From NCBI RefSeq assembly GCF_000331105.1, contig NC_020054.1, positions 2,043,698-2,107,697 of the forward strand: a DNA stretch of 64,000 bases, written 5' to 3'. Below, one piece after another: positions 37,551-47,500 of the stretch. The position numbers and the translations under genes were made by a program. Position 1 is the first letter of the stretch; each line of letters opens with the position of its first letter. This DNA comes from Fibrella aestuarina BUZ 2. GTDB taxonomy: Bacteria; Bacteroidota; Bacteroidia; Cytophagales; Spirosomataceae. A model generated the notes under the pieces. That model was not told the origin of the DNA and did not search any database. It saw only the letters and a list, made by a program, of their open reading frames with translations.

Positions 37551-37826
37551 GCGTTTTTGGTTAGCGTTGCCGGGGCCACTCACGGGCGACAGGAGACTGT
37601 CCGGCTAGCCCGAGCGGCACCCAACGTGGGCAAAGGTGTAAAGGTGGCAAAGTACCTGATTTTAGCCTATCTTGCTTCATCCATCAGCCTTTGCGGTCGT
37701 TGGGTGATTCAGTCCTTTAAGTGGGCGTTTCACGTTCCGGTCGACAGGATAGCCAATTGGTAATGAGTGCTTCTTGCTGGTTTGCCACGTGCCTACCGAC
37801 AGGTCAATGTCCGGTTGACAGAACGC
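37551..37826 (+). repeat. Array repeat copy F (full length)
   Basis: Blocks: GCGTTTTTGGTTAGCGTTGC, GGGCGACAGGAGACTGTCCG; attC-like site (37619-37705); TTTAAGTGGGCGTTTCACG; GTCGACAGGATAGCCAATTG; TGGTTTGCCACGTGCC; GACAGGTCAATGTCCGGTTG; ACAGAACGC. Here the promoter position reads TTG-N17-CTGGTTTG, a weaker match. Confidence 0.82.
37619..37705 (+). other. attC-like recombination site F (best example)
   Basis: 87 bp. ACCCAACG at the left pairs perfectly with CGTTGGGT at the right (R boxes, 8 bp). A 3-base TGG/GGT spacer cannot pair. GCAAAGG then pairs with CCTTTGC (L boxes, 7 bp). ACCCAAC fits RYYYAAC and GTTGGGT (37699-37705) fits GTTRRRY. Confidence 0.85.
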
Positions 37827-37887
37827 GAAAATGGCGTTTCGGCCGACAAGGGAAACACTATAGACATTAACTTTTCTGTACAAGATT

Positions 37888-38250
37888 ATGCCATACAAGT
37901 TTAAAAAAGGAGGCATCTTGACCGAAACAGGAGCAAAAGAGATTCTGCTTCAGCATACGAAAGAAAATCTCAAAAAACTTCTGACTGAAATTGTTAATCA
38001 AACACTATCATACTCTCATCAGGACTTCACTAATTGGTGCAGTAAATTCTACTTTGATGTTCATATTAGTGATAAGGACATTGAAGAATTAAATATTGAT
38101 CAAGCGACAATCAACGTACTTGGTGATATCGATGCCCAATGGGATCTGTACCTTATCGGCACTTTTCCCTACGATGAATTGCAATCGTTAGACCTTTCAA
38201 CTGTAAAATTGCCGAGCGGTTGGTTTGTTAATTGGTTGAACCAACTTTGA
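37888..38250 (+). CDS. Hypothetical protein, 120 aa (cassette gene)
   Basis: MPYKFKKGGILTETGAKEIL at the start, then a helical region (LKKLLTEIVNQTLSYSHQDF) and a C-terminal mixed part rich in Asp/Trp (DIDAQWDLYLIGTFPYDELQ). No signal or membrane helix. Acidic overall, with the size and composition of many toxin-immunity proteins, but no family is recognised, so that is only a suggestion. A single-gene cassette between sites F and G. Confidence 0.72.
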   Translation: MPYKFKKGGILTETGAKEILLQHTKENLKKLLTEIVNQTLSYSHQDFTNWCSKFYFDVHISDKDIEELNIDQATINVLGDIDAQWDLYLIGTFPYDELQSLDLSTVKLPSGWFVNWLNQL

Positions 38251-38261
38251 AATCGGTACTG

Positions 38262-38572
38262 TGCGTTGTTGGTTAGCTCTGCGGGGGCCTCTTACCTGGG
38301 ACATGAATCACGCGATTAGGCACATGCGGCAGCCCAACTGGCAAAGGGTGAAAAGGTCAAGGCAACGTACCTGCGTTTGGCCTATCTTTCGGCCATCAGC
38401 CCTTTGGGGTGTTGGGTGCTCGCATAAGCCGTTATCGCCTGCCTCGTTTCGTGCGACAAAGTAACATACCTGTGACAAAGTGCTTTTTTGTGGGCGTTCT
38501 GCGTCTCGTCCGACAGGTTAAATCCCGTGCGACAGAACGTTTTTTACTGGTTTGCCACGTACCTGCTGACAC
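38262..38572 (+). repeat. Array repeat copy G (full length)
   Basis: Blocks: TGCGTTGTTGGTTAGCTCTG, GCCTCTTACCTGGGACATGA; attC-like site (38332-38417) with AACGTACCTG in the loop (38364); CGTGCGACAAAGTAAC; GTCCGACAGGTTAAATCC; GACAGAACG; GGTTTGCCACGTACCTGCTG. The distal blocks are partly duplicated. Confidence 0.8.
38332..38417 (+). other. attC-like recombination site G
   Basis: 86 bp. GCCCAAC (38332-38338) and GTTGGGT (38411-38417) fit RYYYAAC and GTTRRRY. CCCAAC pairs with GTTGGG, short spacers stay open, and CAAAGGG-type bases pair with CCCTTTG. Confidence 0.8.
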
Positions 38573-38636
38573 AGACTAAACACTCCGATTGGTGAGTTTT
38601 GAGCTTAGTGCTTGATGAAAAAAGAAATACAACACA

Positions 38637-38843
38637 ATGGAACAAATCTCGATTGGTAGCGTAGTTAAACTTAAATCAGGCAGTCCTAACATGACAGTCA
38701 CAGGCTACGGGAAAAAATACGGAGCCGGTAAAATACTGATTAATCTCGAGGAGGATAGAGAGCAAGTTAAATGCCAATGGTTTGATGCAACAGGAACTTT
38801 GCAGCAAGAGACATTTCCCGTTACTTCCTTGCAGTTAGCTTGA
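38637..38843 (+). CDS. YodC/DUF2158 family protein (last cassette gene)
   Basis: 68 aa. SIGSVVKLKSGSPNMTVTGY followed by VKCQWFDATGTLQQETFPV matches the DUF2158/YodC pattern (GDVVxLKSGGPxMTV ... CxWF). A small beta-rich cytosolic protein of unknown function, frequent on mobile and accessory DNA. It is the last gene before the degenerate site H. Confidence 0.88.
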   Translation: MEQISIGSVVKLKSGSPNMTVTGYGKKYGAGKILINLEEDREQVKCQWFDATGTLQQETFPVTSLQLA

Positions 38844-38910
38844 TCGGTTGTGTTTGCTTGGCGTGGGCGGATCTCCGTCGACAGGCAGCAGACTGCGAGG
38901 TCATGTGGCA

Positions 38911-38995
38911 ACCCAACAAAAAAAGGTGTAAAGGACAGAGAAACGTACCTGGTAGTGATTAGCGTTGCGGCCATCAGCCCTTGTGGGCGTTGTCC
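38911..38995 (+). other. Degenerate attC-like site H, end of array
   Basis: ACCCAAC (38911-38917) is perfect, but the right end reads GTTGTCC (38989-38995), breaking GTTRRRY. CAAC/GTTG and AAGG/CCCTT can still pair. The loop holds AACGTACCTG (38942). The block before it (38852-38910) is a diverged pre-attC block with GTCGACAGGCAGC. The array ends here. Confidence 0.65.
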
Positions 38996-39013
38996 GAGAT
39001 GCCCCTTACTTTT

Positions 39014-39092
39014 GCCGTGCATTTTTGGGATAGCTTTTCGGCGCGACAAGCAGGCTTAGCCGCGCCGAAAAGCTATCCCAAAAATGCACGGC
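39014..39092. repeat. Perfect 32-bp inverted repeat at the right boundary of the array
   Basis: GCCGTGCATTTTTGGGATAG...GCGCG (39014-39045) is exactly complementary to 39061-39092, with a 15-base loop. It lies 18 bases after site H and 72 bases before the next chromosomal gene. The A5/T5 runs are inside the arms, not after them, so it is not a classical terminator, although it could stop transcription from the array. Confidence 0.92.
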
Positions 39093-39164
39093 CACCGCGT
39101 CAGTCTATCCCCGGTTGGGTGCAAAGCCAAGCCGATTGATCAACAAAAGGCGACGTTATTTCAT

Positions 39165-40079
39165 ATGCGGTGTGCAGGATTTCTCTGTTTTATTTTTCTG
39201 TGTGCAGGCTGCACCCTTAATCGATCGCTGGTGACGACGGGAGCGGTTGGTAATTACTGCGAACCGGCCCTGACGTACCGGTATAATGAGCGCTATCGGC
39301 CCTTGCCCGCGCTTCCCACTGATACCAGCCTGACTAATCATCTGTCGGCGCACGACCTGTTGCTGGCCAACGCGGCGGGCATCATTCCGCTGTTGCAGGC
39401 CCTGGCCCGACTGCCGCAGCGCGCCAGTCTTCAGAATCAGCTCGACCGAGTGATTATTCAACAGCAGATCCAGCAGCGGCTGTTGCAGGTATCGACGGAG
39501 ATTGCCAGTCTGGCGGCCGAGCTTGATTGTGAAGGCGAACGGGCCGATCAGCTGGGTACGTTCCTGGATCAGCAAGACCAGAAACGTATCCGCAACCTGA
39601 CGTTGCTGTCGGTCGTCATTGGGGCGGCGACTACGGTGGCGACGTCGCTGATTCAGGCCGATGGCGTCGACAAGACAGTGGGCATTGGTGGGGGCCTGGT
39701 CAGCGCCGGGCTGGGTGGCGCGGCGGCGTTTTCGTCGAACAAAGCGGTTCCGTTTCTGCACGAGCGCAACCTGCTGGCCGACATCTGGGCGCCGACGGAC
39801 CAGTCGGCCACGTACTCGCCATTTATCTGGTACGTATTGAATGAAAAGGGCTTCAGCAACACAAAACAAACGTCCATTCGGGCCAATATCCGGCAGCGCT
39901 GGCAACGCTACGTGGTGCCGAACACTACAGCCGAGCAGCAACAGCTTTTTTTCGGAAAAGGAGGAAGGTATCAGGCCGACGACCTGCACACCCGCGCCAA
40001 CATGTTGAATCAGCTACAGGCCTCGGTGCGGTCGATCAATCAGGACCTGCAAAGCCTGCTGAACTACGTCGCCCACTAA
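39165..40079 (+). CDS. Lipoprotein of unknown function, 304 aa
   Basis: Start chosen at the ATG at 39165, which begins a lipoprotein signal (MRCAGFLCFIFLCAGC; lipobox LCAGC). The central part is helical and Gln/Leu-rich (RVIIQQQIQQRLLQVSTEIA). Two hydrophobic Gly/Ala-rich segments (LLSVVIGAATTVATSLI, VGIGGGLVSAGLGGAAAF) could insert in a membrane. The C-terminus is helical. GC-rich and so part of the resident chromosome, not the array. Family not recognised. Confidence 0.72.
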   Translation: MRCAGFLCFIFLCAGCTLNRSLVTTGAVGNYCEPALTYRYNERYRPLPALPTDTSLTNHLSAHDLLLANAAGIIPLLQALARLPQRASLQNQLDRVIIQQQIQQRLLQVSTEIASLAAELDCEGERADQLGTFLDQQDQKRIRNLTLLSVVIGAATTVATSLIQADGVDKTVGIGGGLVSAGLGGAAAFSSNKAVPFLHERNLLADIWAPTDQSATYSPFIWYVLNEKGFSNTKQTSIRANIRQRWQRYVVPNTTAEQQQLFFGKGGRYQADDLHTRANMLNQLQASVRSINQDLQSLLNYVAH

Positions 40080-40115
40080 ATCCGTAACGTCCGATGGCTC
40101 ACCCGAAGGCCCGGT

Positions 40116-42740
40116 TCAGAGCGTTCCATTGAGCTCGTACACCTGCCCTGCGGTGGTCTGAAACGCCTGCACGTAGCCGCCGGGTAGTGGCGTAATCGGG
40201 CGCTTTGCTGCGTTGGAAACGAGGGGTTTGCCGGGGTCGATAAATGAGAACAACGGATTTGGATTGCGGCCCGTCGCTGGCACGGCACTGACCCCCACCA
40301 CCGTTGCTTTTTGGCTGGTTCGTACCCGGCATACGCCACCTAGTTCTGACCGAATGGTGGCTTTTCTTAAACGGCTATTCGCCCATTCGATGTCGACGAC
40401 AAAGCCACCTCGGGCTCTGAGGCCGGTAATTTTGCCGTTGGGCCAAGCTTTCGGCAGGGCAGGAAGTAATTGAATGTCACCGGCATGACTTTGAACGAGC
40501 ATCTCGGCAATGCCGGCGGTGGCTCCGAAATTACCGTCGATCTGGAAAGGTGGGTGCGCATCAAACAGATTGGGGTACAGGCCCCCGCCCACCATCTTCG
40601 TGCCGTCTTCCTGCACCAGATGCACCAGATTCGTCAGCAGCTTGTGGGCCTTGTCGCCGTCTTGCAGGCGGGCATAAACGTTTATCTTCCAGCCCATCGA
40701 CCAGCCCGTAGCCTTATCGCCCCGGCGTTCCATGGAGGTGGCAACCGCAGCCGTCAGCTCCGGGGTCGTGTACGGATTGATCTGATTCGACGGGTGAAAG
40801 CCATACAGATGGGAGATGTGCCGGTGCTCTTTTTCGCCATCCTCAAAATCGAATTGCCACTCCTGAAGTTGACCATATTTACCGATCTGGTAGGGCAGCA
40901 GTTTGGCCAGCTTGGCCTTTATCTCGTCATAAAGCGGCTGCTCCGACGTACCCAGTTTATCCGACGCTTCGATAAAACGGGTAAACGACTCGCGGATGAT
41001 GGCCATATCCATGGTCGGGCCCGGACTCAGCGTCGATGTTTGCCCGTTGCCATACACGAAGGCATGCTCCGGCGAGTGGCCAATCGGCGTTACCAGATAG
41101 CCATCCTTGTTGGGAATCAGCCAGTCTTTATAAAACAGAACGACGCCTTTCAGAAGTGGATAGACGTCCGTTCTCAGGAAGGTTGTATCGCCCCGAAACA
41201 GGTAGCGTTCCCAGAAATGGCTTGTCAGCCAGCCCCCGGCCATCGGCCAGAAGGCACAGTTACAGTAATCGACCGGCTCGGTATGCCGCCAGATGTCGGT
41301 GTTATGATGCACGACCCAACCGTTGTTGCCGTACATGGCTCTGGCCGTTACGGCCCCGTTTATGGCCAGTTCGCGCACGGCTGTCAAAAACGGTTCGTGG
41401 CACTCCGACAGATTGGTGAGTTCGGCGGGCCAGTAGTTCATCTGGGCGTTTATGTTGACGGTATAGGCGCCGTTCCAGGGCGGAATAACCTTATCGTTCC
41501 AGATACCCTGCAGGTTCAGGGGCTGGCCACCGGGGCGGGAGCCCGCGATCATGAGGTACCGGCCAAACTGGTAGAGCAAGCCAACCAGCGATTGGTCTTT
41601 GCCGTTGGCAAACAGCGCAATGCGCTGATCCGTCGTCCGGGCCGACTGGTCGCTCACCGTCCCGATCTGTAGCTGTGAGCGGCTGAACAGGTGTTGGTAA
41701 TCGGAGAGATGGGTTTTGGCCAAATCGTCGTACGACCGACCAGCTACCGAGGCGAGGTATTTTTGCGTGGAAGCTGCCGGGTTGAGCCCCTGCGTGACCG
41801 GGCTCTTATCAAAACCGTTGAAGCTGGTTGCGCATGTCAGGACAAGCAGCACCTCACGGGCTCCGCTGATTTTGATGGTCTGGTCGGTAGCCTGAAGGGT
41901 GCCACCTTGCTGCGTAGCCCGTAGGCGGGCTTCAAACCCCATGCCCCAGCCAGTTGCATCAGCGCCATACAGCACGTCCGAGGCGTTGGGTAAGACCGAC
42001 CCGTCTTTGGCAAACACCTCAGGGTATTTGTGCTGATCGCCTAACTTCTGCACCAGTTTTACGGTGCGCCGCAGCACAAATCCCGGTGCTTTGCCGGCCA
42101 TGATCAGTTGATCGGCTGACGCTGAATAGCGGGCCAGGGGCTTGTGAGGCGTTGAAAAACGGATCTCACCGTTTATTGTTTCTTTCCCCTCGGCCAGTAG
42201 CCTGATCACAATGACCCGGTCGGGGTAACTGGCAAAAATTTCCCGCCTGTAGGTGGTATTGGCTACCGTGTACTGAATCTGCGAAATCCCGGTTGACAGG
42301 TCGAGCGAACGCCGATACTTCGTAACCGGGCCAGTATGGGTAAACGCCATCCATAAATCGCCGAGGGGCTGGTAGTCCTGGTGATTTCGGCCCAGCCAGT
42401 CGGCCGCCACGAGGTTCTGCGCTTCCTTGTAGTTGCCCTGCTTGACCAGCGAGTCAACAGCCTTGAATTTTTTCCGCACATCGATCGCTGTGAACGTACC
42501 TGACGGATCGCCCGAATACAACGTGCCTTCGTTCAGTTGCAGATGCTCCTGTTCGACACCGCCGAAAAGCATGGCTCCCATGTAGCCATTGCCAATCGGC
42601 AGGGCTTCGGTCCAGGCGGCGGCGGGTTTGTCGTACCATAACGTTAGGTCCTGCCGGTTGGCGCCGGTACGTCTGCCCTGCGCGAGCGCTGCGTTCGTCC
42701 AGAGTAAGGCCAGGCTAACAAGAAATGCGTTCATCAGCAT
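40116..42740 (-). CDS. Glycoside hydrolase family 95 protein (alpha-L-fucosidase/galactosidase type)
   Basis: 874 aa (872 from the ATG at 42734), exported by a signal peptide ([19 protein letters not shown]). GH95 marks are [20 protein letters not shown] and [11 protein letters not shown] at the N-terminus, [47 protein letters not shown] and [16 protein letters not shown]. The (alpha/alpha)6 catalytic domain lies at about 290-700. GH95 enzymes hydrolyse alpha-1,2-L-fucosyl or alpha-L-galactosyl bonds; which one is not decidable here. Downstream of SusD in the sigma-FecR-SusC-SusD operon order. A 10-mer copy lies at 42493. Confidence 0.93.
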   Translation of the reverse strand: MLMNAFLVSLALLWTNAALAQGRRTGANRQDLTLWYDKPAAAWTEALPIGNGYMGAMLFGGVEQEHLQLNEGTLYSGDPSGTFTAIDVRKKFKAVDSLVKQGNYKEAQNLVAADWLGRNHQDYQPLGDLWMAFTHTGPVTKYRRSLDLSTGISQIQYTVANTTYRREIFASYPDRVIVIRLLAEGKETINGEIRFSTPHKPLARYSASADQLIMAGKAPGFVLRRTVKLVQKLGDQHKYPEVFAKDGSVLPNASDVLYGADATGWGMGFEARLRATQQGGTLQATDQTIKISGAREVLLVLTCATSFNGFDKSPVTQGLNPAASTQKYLASVAGRSYDDLAKTHLSDYQHLFSRSQLQIGTVSDQSARTTDQRIALFANGKDQSLVGLLYQFGRYLMIAGSRPGGQPLNLQGIWNDKVIPPWNGAYTVNINAQMNYWPAELTNLSECHEPFLTAVRELAINGAVTARAMYGNNGWVVHHNTDIWRHTEPVDYCNCAFWPMAGGWLTSHFWERYLFRGDTTFLRTDVYPLLKGVVLFYKDWLIPNKDGYLVTPIGHSPEHAFVYGNGQTSTLSPGPTMDMAIIRESFTRFIEASDKLGTSEQPLYDEIKAKLAKLLPYQIGKYGQLQEWQFDFEDGEKEHRHISHLYGFHPSNQINPYTTPELTAAVATSMERRGDKATGWSMGWKINVYARLQDGDKAHKLLTNLVHLVQEDGTKMVGGGLYPNLFDAHPPFQIDGNFGATAGIAEMLVQSHAGDIQLLPALPKAWPNGKITGLRARGGFVVDIEWANSRLRKATIRSELGGVCRVRTSQKATVVGVSAVPATGRNPNPLFSFIDPGKPLVSNAAKRPITPLPGGYVQAFQTTAGQVYELNGTL

Positions 42741-42761
42741 AAAGAAGAATAAAGAAAGTGA

Positions 42762-42791
42762 AGCCCGCCCAACACGAGGGTCCGACGGGCT
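42762..42791 (-). terminator. Weak hairpin between SusD and GH95 genes
   Basis: AGCCCG and CGGGCT pair across about 18 bases, with partial inner pairing. On the minus strand it is followed by TTCACTTTCTTT. It may lower read-through from SusC/SusD into the GH95 gene. Confidence 0.4.
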
Positions 42792-42815
42792 ATCGTCACG
42801 GTGGGAGGTAAGACG

Positions 42816-44537
42816 TTAATTGTAGCCGGGGTTTTGTTCCAGAACCGCGTTGACGTTCCGGTTGATTTCGCTGAACGGAATCGGCCACAGGTTGTGATAG
42901 GGTTCGATGCTCAAGCCCGCTTTTTCGTTGTATTTCTTGTTCCGGTCATACAACTTGCCCATGCGGGTGAGCGTCACCATCCGGAACTCTTCCGAATACA
43001 GCTCGCGCATCCGCTCATCGAGCAGGAAGTCGATCGATACGTCGGCGGCAGTAATAGGAGGGGCTTTGGCCCGCGCCCGAACCACGTTCAGGTCGGTAGC
43101 AGCACTGGCGTTGTCGCCCTTCCTGATGTACGCTTCGGCGCGCAGGAAGTAGGTTTCGGGGAGCCGCACCAGGTAATTGTCGCGGAACAGATCACTGCCG
43201 TTGATCAGCAACCGGCCACCCAACGGCGACGTAAGTACGTTGCCCGCCGCATCTTTCTGGAAATACGCATCGGGGAAGTCGCCGGCCGAAATCGTATTCT
43301 TCTTCAGAATAGGAAACCAGTAGCGAATGGTGTCGATAAAGCCGGTGGCTTTTGCCTTGTAGCCGTCTTTCACGTACCATTTGCCGTAATCAGGCGAGGT
43401 GGTGGGTACGCCATCGATCTGAAAATCCCGAATGATGTTATACTCCGAATTGCGGATATCGTCGCGGCCACTGCTCGCCCACATGCCATACAGCACAAAA
43501 GAAGTGGGCCGCATCCAGCCGATCCCGCGCCCGCTCCATTTTTCGTTCGGTCCCTTCACGGCGCTGACGCTCTTACCATCCACCGACGAGCGGATCGTTA
43601 CGTTCTGTATCCCCGACATAACGGCCCACTGCTGGGCATCGCGCTGGGCAGAGGCCGGGTTGAGGTAGTCGGATTGAATGATGTACAGCCCTTCCCGGTT
43701 GCCACTGGTCCGGTTCTGGTTGCCCAGTTCGAACAGATCGCGGTAGACGTCCCCCGGCTTATCCTTACGCGTGCCGAAGCGGGCGGTCATCAGACTGACG
43801 CCGGGATAACTGATAACCTGCGTGGCGGCGGCAATAGCCTCGTCGTAGGCTTTCAGGGAAATGTTCACCTCGGCCAGTATGTGCTGGGCAATCTGTTTGT
43901 TGACGGCCCCGTCTTTCGCCACGTCGATGTTGGGCAGCGAGGCAATGGCTTCGGTCAGGTCTGCTTTGCACTGGGCATACACCTGATCGCGGGTAGCGCG
44001 CACCAGATCCCGGCGCGGTGTGGCAATTTCTTCCGTTATCAGCGGCACGCCCCCATACAGATTGGCGAGCATGTTATAGCCCCACGCCCGGAAAAACAGG
44101 CCCTGCGCTCTGAATATTTTTTTGTCCGCTTCCGACAGTTTGCCAGCCGTAGCCGAGCGGTTGATCACGACGTTGGCGTTGGCGATGATCTGATAGACAT
44201 TCTGCCAGATAACCTGGGGTACGTTGTAGGTAGGGACCATCGTATTCTTGTAGTCGTTCAGCTTTACGGCGGGCTGATAATCGGTTCCGTTTACGGCGAA
44301 GTCGGTCGCGTAGCGCAACGCGAAATACGAATCGAGGTCGATACCTCCAAAGGCAATGGCGCGCAGTCGATTGTGCAGGTAGTTGATCGACAGCTGGAAC
44401 TGCGCGCTGGTTTCCAGTGAGTTGTCAGGCGAGTAAAAGTCCAGTGGTTCCTCTTTGAGGAAGGTGTCTTCGTTACACGACATGACCAGGCTCATACCCA
44501 CGAGCAGGGTCATGCAATAGGTGAGTAATTTTTTCAT
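42816..44537 (-). CDS. SusD/RagB family nutrient-binding outer membrane lipoprotein
   Basis: 573 aa. Lipoprotein signal with Cys in GMSLVMSC. Typical SusD order: EEPLDFYSPDNSLETSAQF near the N-terminus, GLFFRAWGYNMLANLYGGVP (TPR region), YFLRAEAYIRKGDNASAATD near 470 and DFLLDERMRELYSEEFR near the C-terminus. It binds the glycan on the cell surface and caps the SusC transporter encoded 13 bases upstream. Confidence 0.96.
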   Translation of the reverse strand: MKKLLTYCMTLLVGMSLVMSCNEDTFLKEEPLDFYSPDNSLETSAQFQLSINYLHNRLRAIAFGGIDLDSYFALRYATDFAVNGTDYQPAVKLNDYKNTMVPTYNVPQVIWQNVYQIIANANVVINRSATAGKLSEADKKIFRAQGLFFRAWGYNMLANLYGGVPLITEEIATPRRDLVRATRDQVYAQCKADLTEAIASLPNIDVAKDGAVNKQIAQHILAEVNISLKAYDEAIAAATQVISYPGVSLMTARFGTRKDKPGDVYRDLFELGNQNRTSGNREGLYIIQSDYLNPASAQRDAQQWAVMSGIQNVTIRSSVDGKSVSAVKGPNEKWSGRGIGWMRPTSFVLYGMWASSGRDDIRNSEYNIIRDFQIDGVPTTSPDYGKWYVKDGYKAKATGFIDTIRYWFPILKKNTISAGDFPDAYFQKDAAGNVLTSPLGGRLLINGSDLFRDNYLVRLPETYFLRAEAYIRKGDNASAATDLNVVRARAKAPPITAADVSIDFLLDERMRELYSEEFRMVTLTRMGKLYDRNKKYNEKAGLSIEPYHNLWPIPFSEINRNVNAVLEQNPGYN

Positions 44538-44550
44538 CGCAGTGAAGAGG

Positions 44551-47500
44551 TTAAAATTCGATGTTCAGCCCAGCCGTGTAATTCCGCAGGAGGGGGTAGG
44601 CCGACCGGTCCAGGCCCGTACCGGTTTCAGGGTCCCAGCCGTCCCAGTCGGTCAGGGTGACCAGGTTTTTGCCGTTCAGGAATAACTTGACCCGGTTGAG
44701 CTTCATTCTCTGAGTCAGCGTCTGCGGTAGATTGTAGGACAGCGTCACGTTCTGAAGCCGAACGAAATTGCGCTGAACGTAGGGCGAGAAGGTTTCGCCC
44801 AGCGCCACGGTGTAGTAGCCAATCTGCCGGTAGCGGGCGTTTGGCTTTTCGGGCGTCCAGTAATCGAATTTGAAAATATTACCATTCGATATGTTGTCCG
44901 GGTTGGGCAGCGCATTACCCGGCTGGCCGTAATAATACTTGCTGCCCCCCTGGATGGAGTTGATAAAGAAGCTGAATTCCCAGGCTTTGTACCGGAAACT
45001 ATTCTGAATGCTGAATCGGTAGGAGGGGTCGGTGTAACCCAGAATCTTACGGTCGGCGGCGGCCGTGTAGGCACCGTCGCCGTTCAGGTCTTCCACTTTA
45101 TAGGTGCCGTAGGTAAAGCCGGCGGGAATCCGGTTGGCCTCGGCATCGGCCACCTGCCACATGCCGATGATGTTGAAATCGTAGGCGACCCCATACGGCT
45201 GGTTGATGAATATCTTGGACGAAACCAGATCATCCTCAACCCCGTCTTTGTTGGCGTCGATCCCCAGAATGCTGACAACCTTGTTGCGGTTGCGGGCAAA
45301 ATTGACCGTCATGTCCCAGGTGAAATCAGGCCGTTCGATGGGGCGACCCGAGAGGGTGAGCTCCTGCCCCGTATTGCGCAGCTTACCGATGTTGGCGGGC
45401 GTGCTGGTCAGGCCGTTGGCAACCGGCAGGTCCACGTTGAAGAGGAGGTTGTAGGTGTTGGAAATATAGGTGTTGAAACTACCCGACAGCCGGTTCTTGA
45501 AGAGGGCAAAATCCAGCCCGAAGTTGGCGGCCTGGGTCGATTCCCATTTCAGATCACTATTGGCCAGCGCACTCAAAAATTGACCCTGCTGGGCTGCGCC
45601 CCCATCGCCATACAAATACCCGTTGCCTACATTGGCGGTCATCTTGGCCAGCGTCTGGTAGCGGCCCAGCGTTCGGTTGCCACTAACTCCGTACGAAGCC
45701 CGCAGTTTCAGCTCATTCAGCACCGAAATCTTGTCTTTCAGGAACCCCTCTTCGCTCAGTGCCCACGCCATAGCCAGTGAGGGAAATACCCCAAACTTAT
45801 TGGTTTCGCTGAAGCCGGAGAACCCGTCCCGGCGCACGGTGCCCGTAACGACGTATTTGTCCCTGAACGAGTAAATCAGGCGGGCCATCGAATACAGGCT
45901 GGCTTCCTTCCAGGCGTTTGACGTAGTCGATTGCAGACCAGCCTGGCCGGCGTCCAGCTTGTTGTACCCCAGTACATCGTTGGTGAAGAACGCTGCATAC
46001 GCGTTTGTGCTTTCGAAGGTACGTCGCTCGGTGCCGTACAGCAGCGTGGCATTGACCGCGTGCGGGCCGAACGAGTTCTGGTACGTGACGATATTGTCCA
46101 GCGTGGCCAGGTACTGACTTGAATTCAGTTTGGCCGCTTCGCCGTTGAAATTCTGGGCAAACGAACTGAAGTTATAGGTTTTACCGTCGATTAGATTTTG
46201 GGAGAAGTTCAGTCGGTAACTCAGCCCCTTCACAAACGGGATACTGATGTCGGCGAAGAGCAGGCCGAAAAGGGTGCTGCGTTTTTCCAGATTCTGCTGC
46301 CCAATCTGAAGCAGCGGGTTGACCCGGGCGTTATCCGGCATACGGAGCAGCGCCCCGGTGGCATCGTAGGGCGATAGTTGCGGCACTTCATACTGTACAT
46401 CATCGAGGCTGGGGGCCGCGCCCGAATAGTCGCTTAGGCCGTAAAACGACTGAAGGCCTACCTTCATCCAGTTGGTCACTTTCGAGTCCAGGTTGACCCG
46501 GAAGTTGTAGCGTTGGTAATCGTCGTTCTTGACAACGTTTTGTTGCTTCGTATACCCCAGCGAGAAAAAGTAGGAACTTTGTTCGGTGCGTCCGCTGATG
46601 CTCAGGTCATGGTTCATGATGAACGGCCGTCTGTTGGTCAGCAACTCCCACCAGTTGGTATCGGTGCCGTTCTGAATACCCGCCAGAACCTGGGGCGATA
46701 CGAATTTGGTGACATCCCAGGTCGGATTCTCCTGCGTAAGGCCAGACCCGGTGCGGCTCAGCGATATGTAGCGGTCGGCTTTCTTTTGCAGGAAACCAGC
46801 GGCATTATCGGGCAACATGGCTTTGTTCGTGATTTCCTGTAGGGAGTAGGAGCCGCTGTATTCAACGGTGGGTTTCTTGGTACCTTTTCCGGTTTTTGAC
46901 GTAATCAGGATTACCCCATTCGCTGCCTGCGAACCGTATACGGCTGCGGCACTGGCATCTTTCAGAATATCGACGGACGCAATATCATTCGGGTTGATGT
47001 CGACGATGCTACCCCGGTAGATGATTCCGTCCAGCACGATGAGCGGCGCCGTACTGCCTGAGATGGAGTTGCGCCCCCGAATGCTGATGGTGGGATCCTG
47101 TCCGGCCTGCGTGGTGGCCCCCACATTTAACCCCGGTACCGAGCCTTGCAGCGATTGGAGCAGGCTCACGTTGGGGGCTTCCTTGAAGGCGTTGAGGTCG
47201 GCTCGGGCTACGGCCCCGGTAATGTCGCGCTTCTTGGCTGTACCGTAGCCAATGACCACCACTTCATCAAGTGATTTATCGTCCAGCTTGAGGGCAATGT
47301 TGAGCGCCGTCCGGTTGCCTACGGTTAGTTCCTGGGGTACGTAGCCCACGAATGAAAAAATAAGGACGGCGTCGGCGTCGGGTACGTTGATCGAAAAGGT
47401 GCCGTCGCCCAGGGTGTTCGTACCCCGGGTAGTGCCTTTGATCACGATGCTTACCCCGGGTAGCTTTTCGCCTTTCTCATCGACAACGGTGCCGGTCACC

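Noticed and set aside
34901..39059. Short ORFs reading through the array repeats (for example 34901-35095, 37557-37763, 38850-39059)
   Set aside because: They lie within the repeat copies and share repeat-encoded residues (for example a recurring SISPCGRWV-like string). They reflect DNA-level repeat conservation, not genes.
31428..39060. CRISPR array
   Set aside because: The repeats are 250-300 bp, spaced by whole genes, without short spacers or cas genes.
29995..39092. Prophage or insertion sequence
   Set aside because: No phage structural genes and no transposase. The only mobile-element enzyme is the tyrosine recombinase.
40470..44420. Two long + strand ORFs (400 and 539 codons) opposite GH95 and SusD genes
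   Set aside because: They are antisense shadows of GC-rich genes. Their proteins have no domain logic, while the minus-strand products are clear family members.
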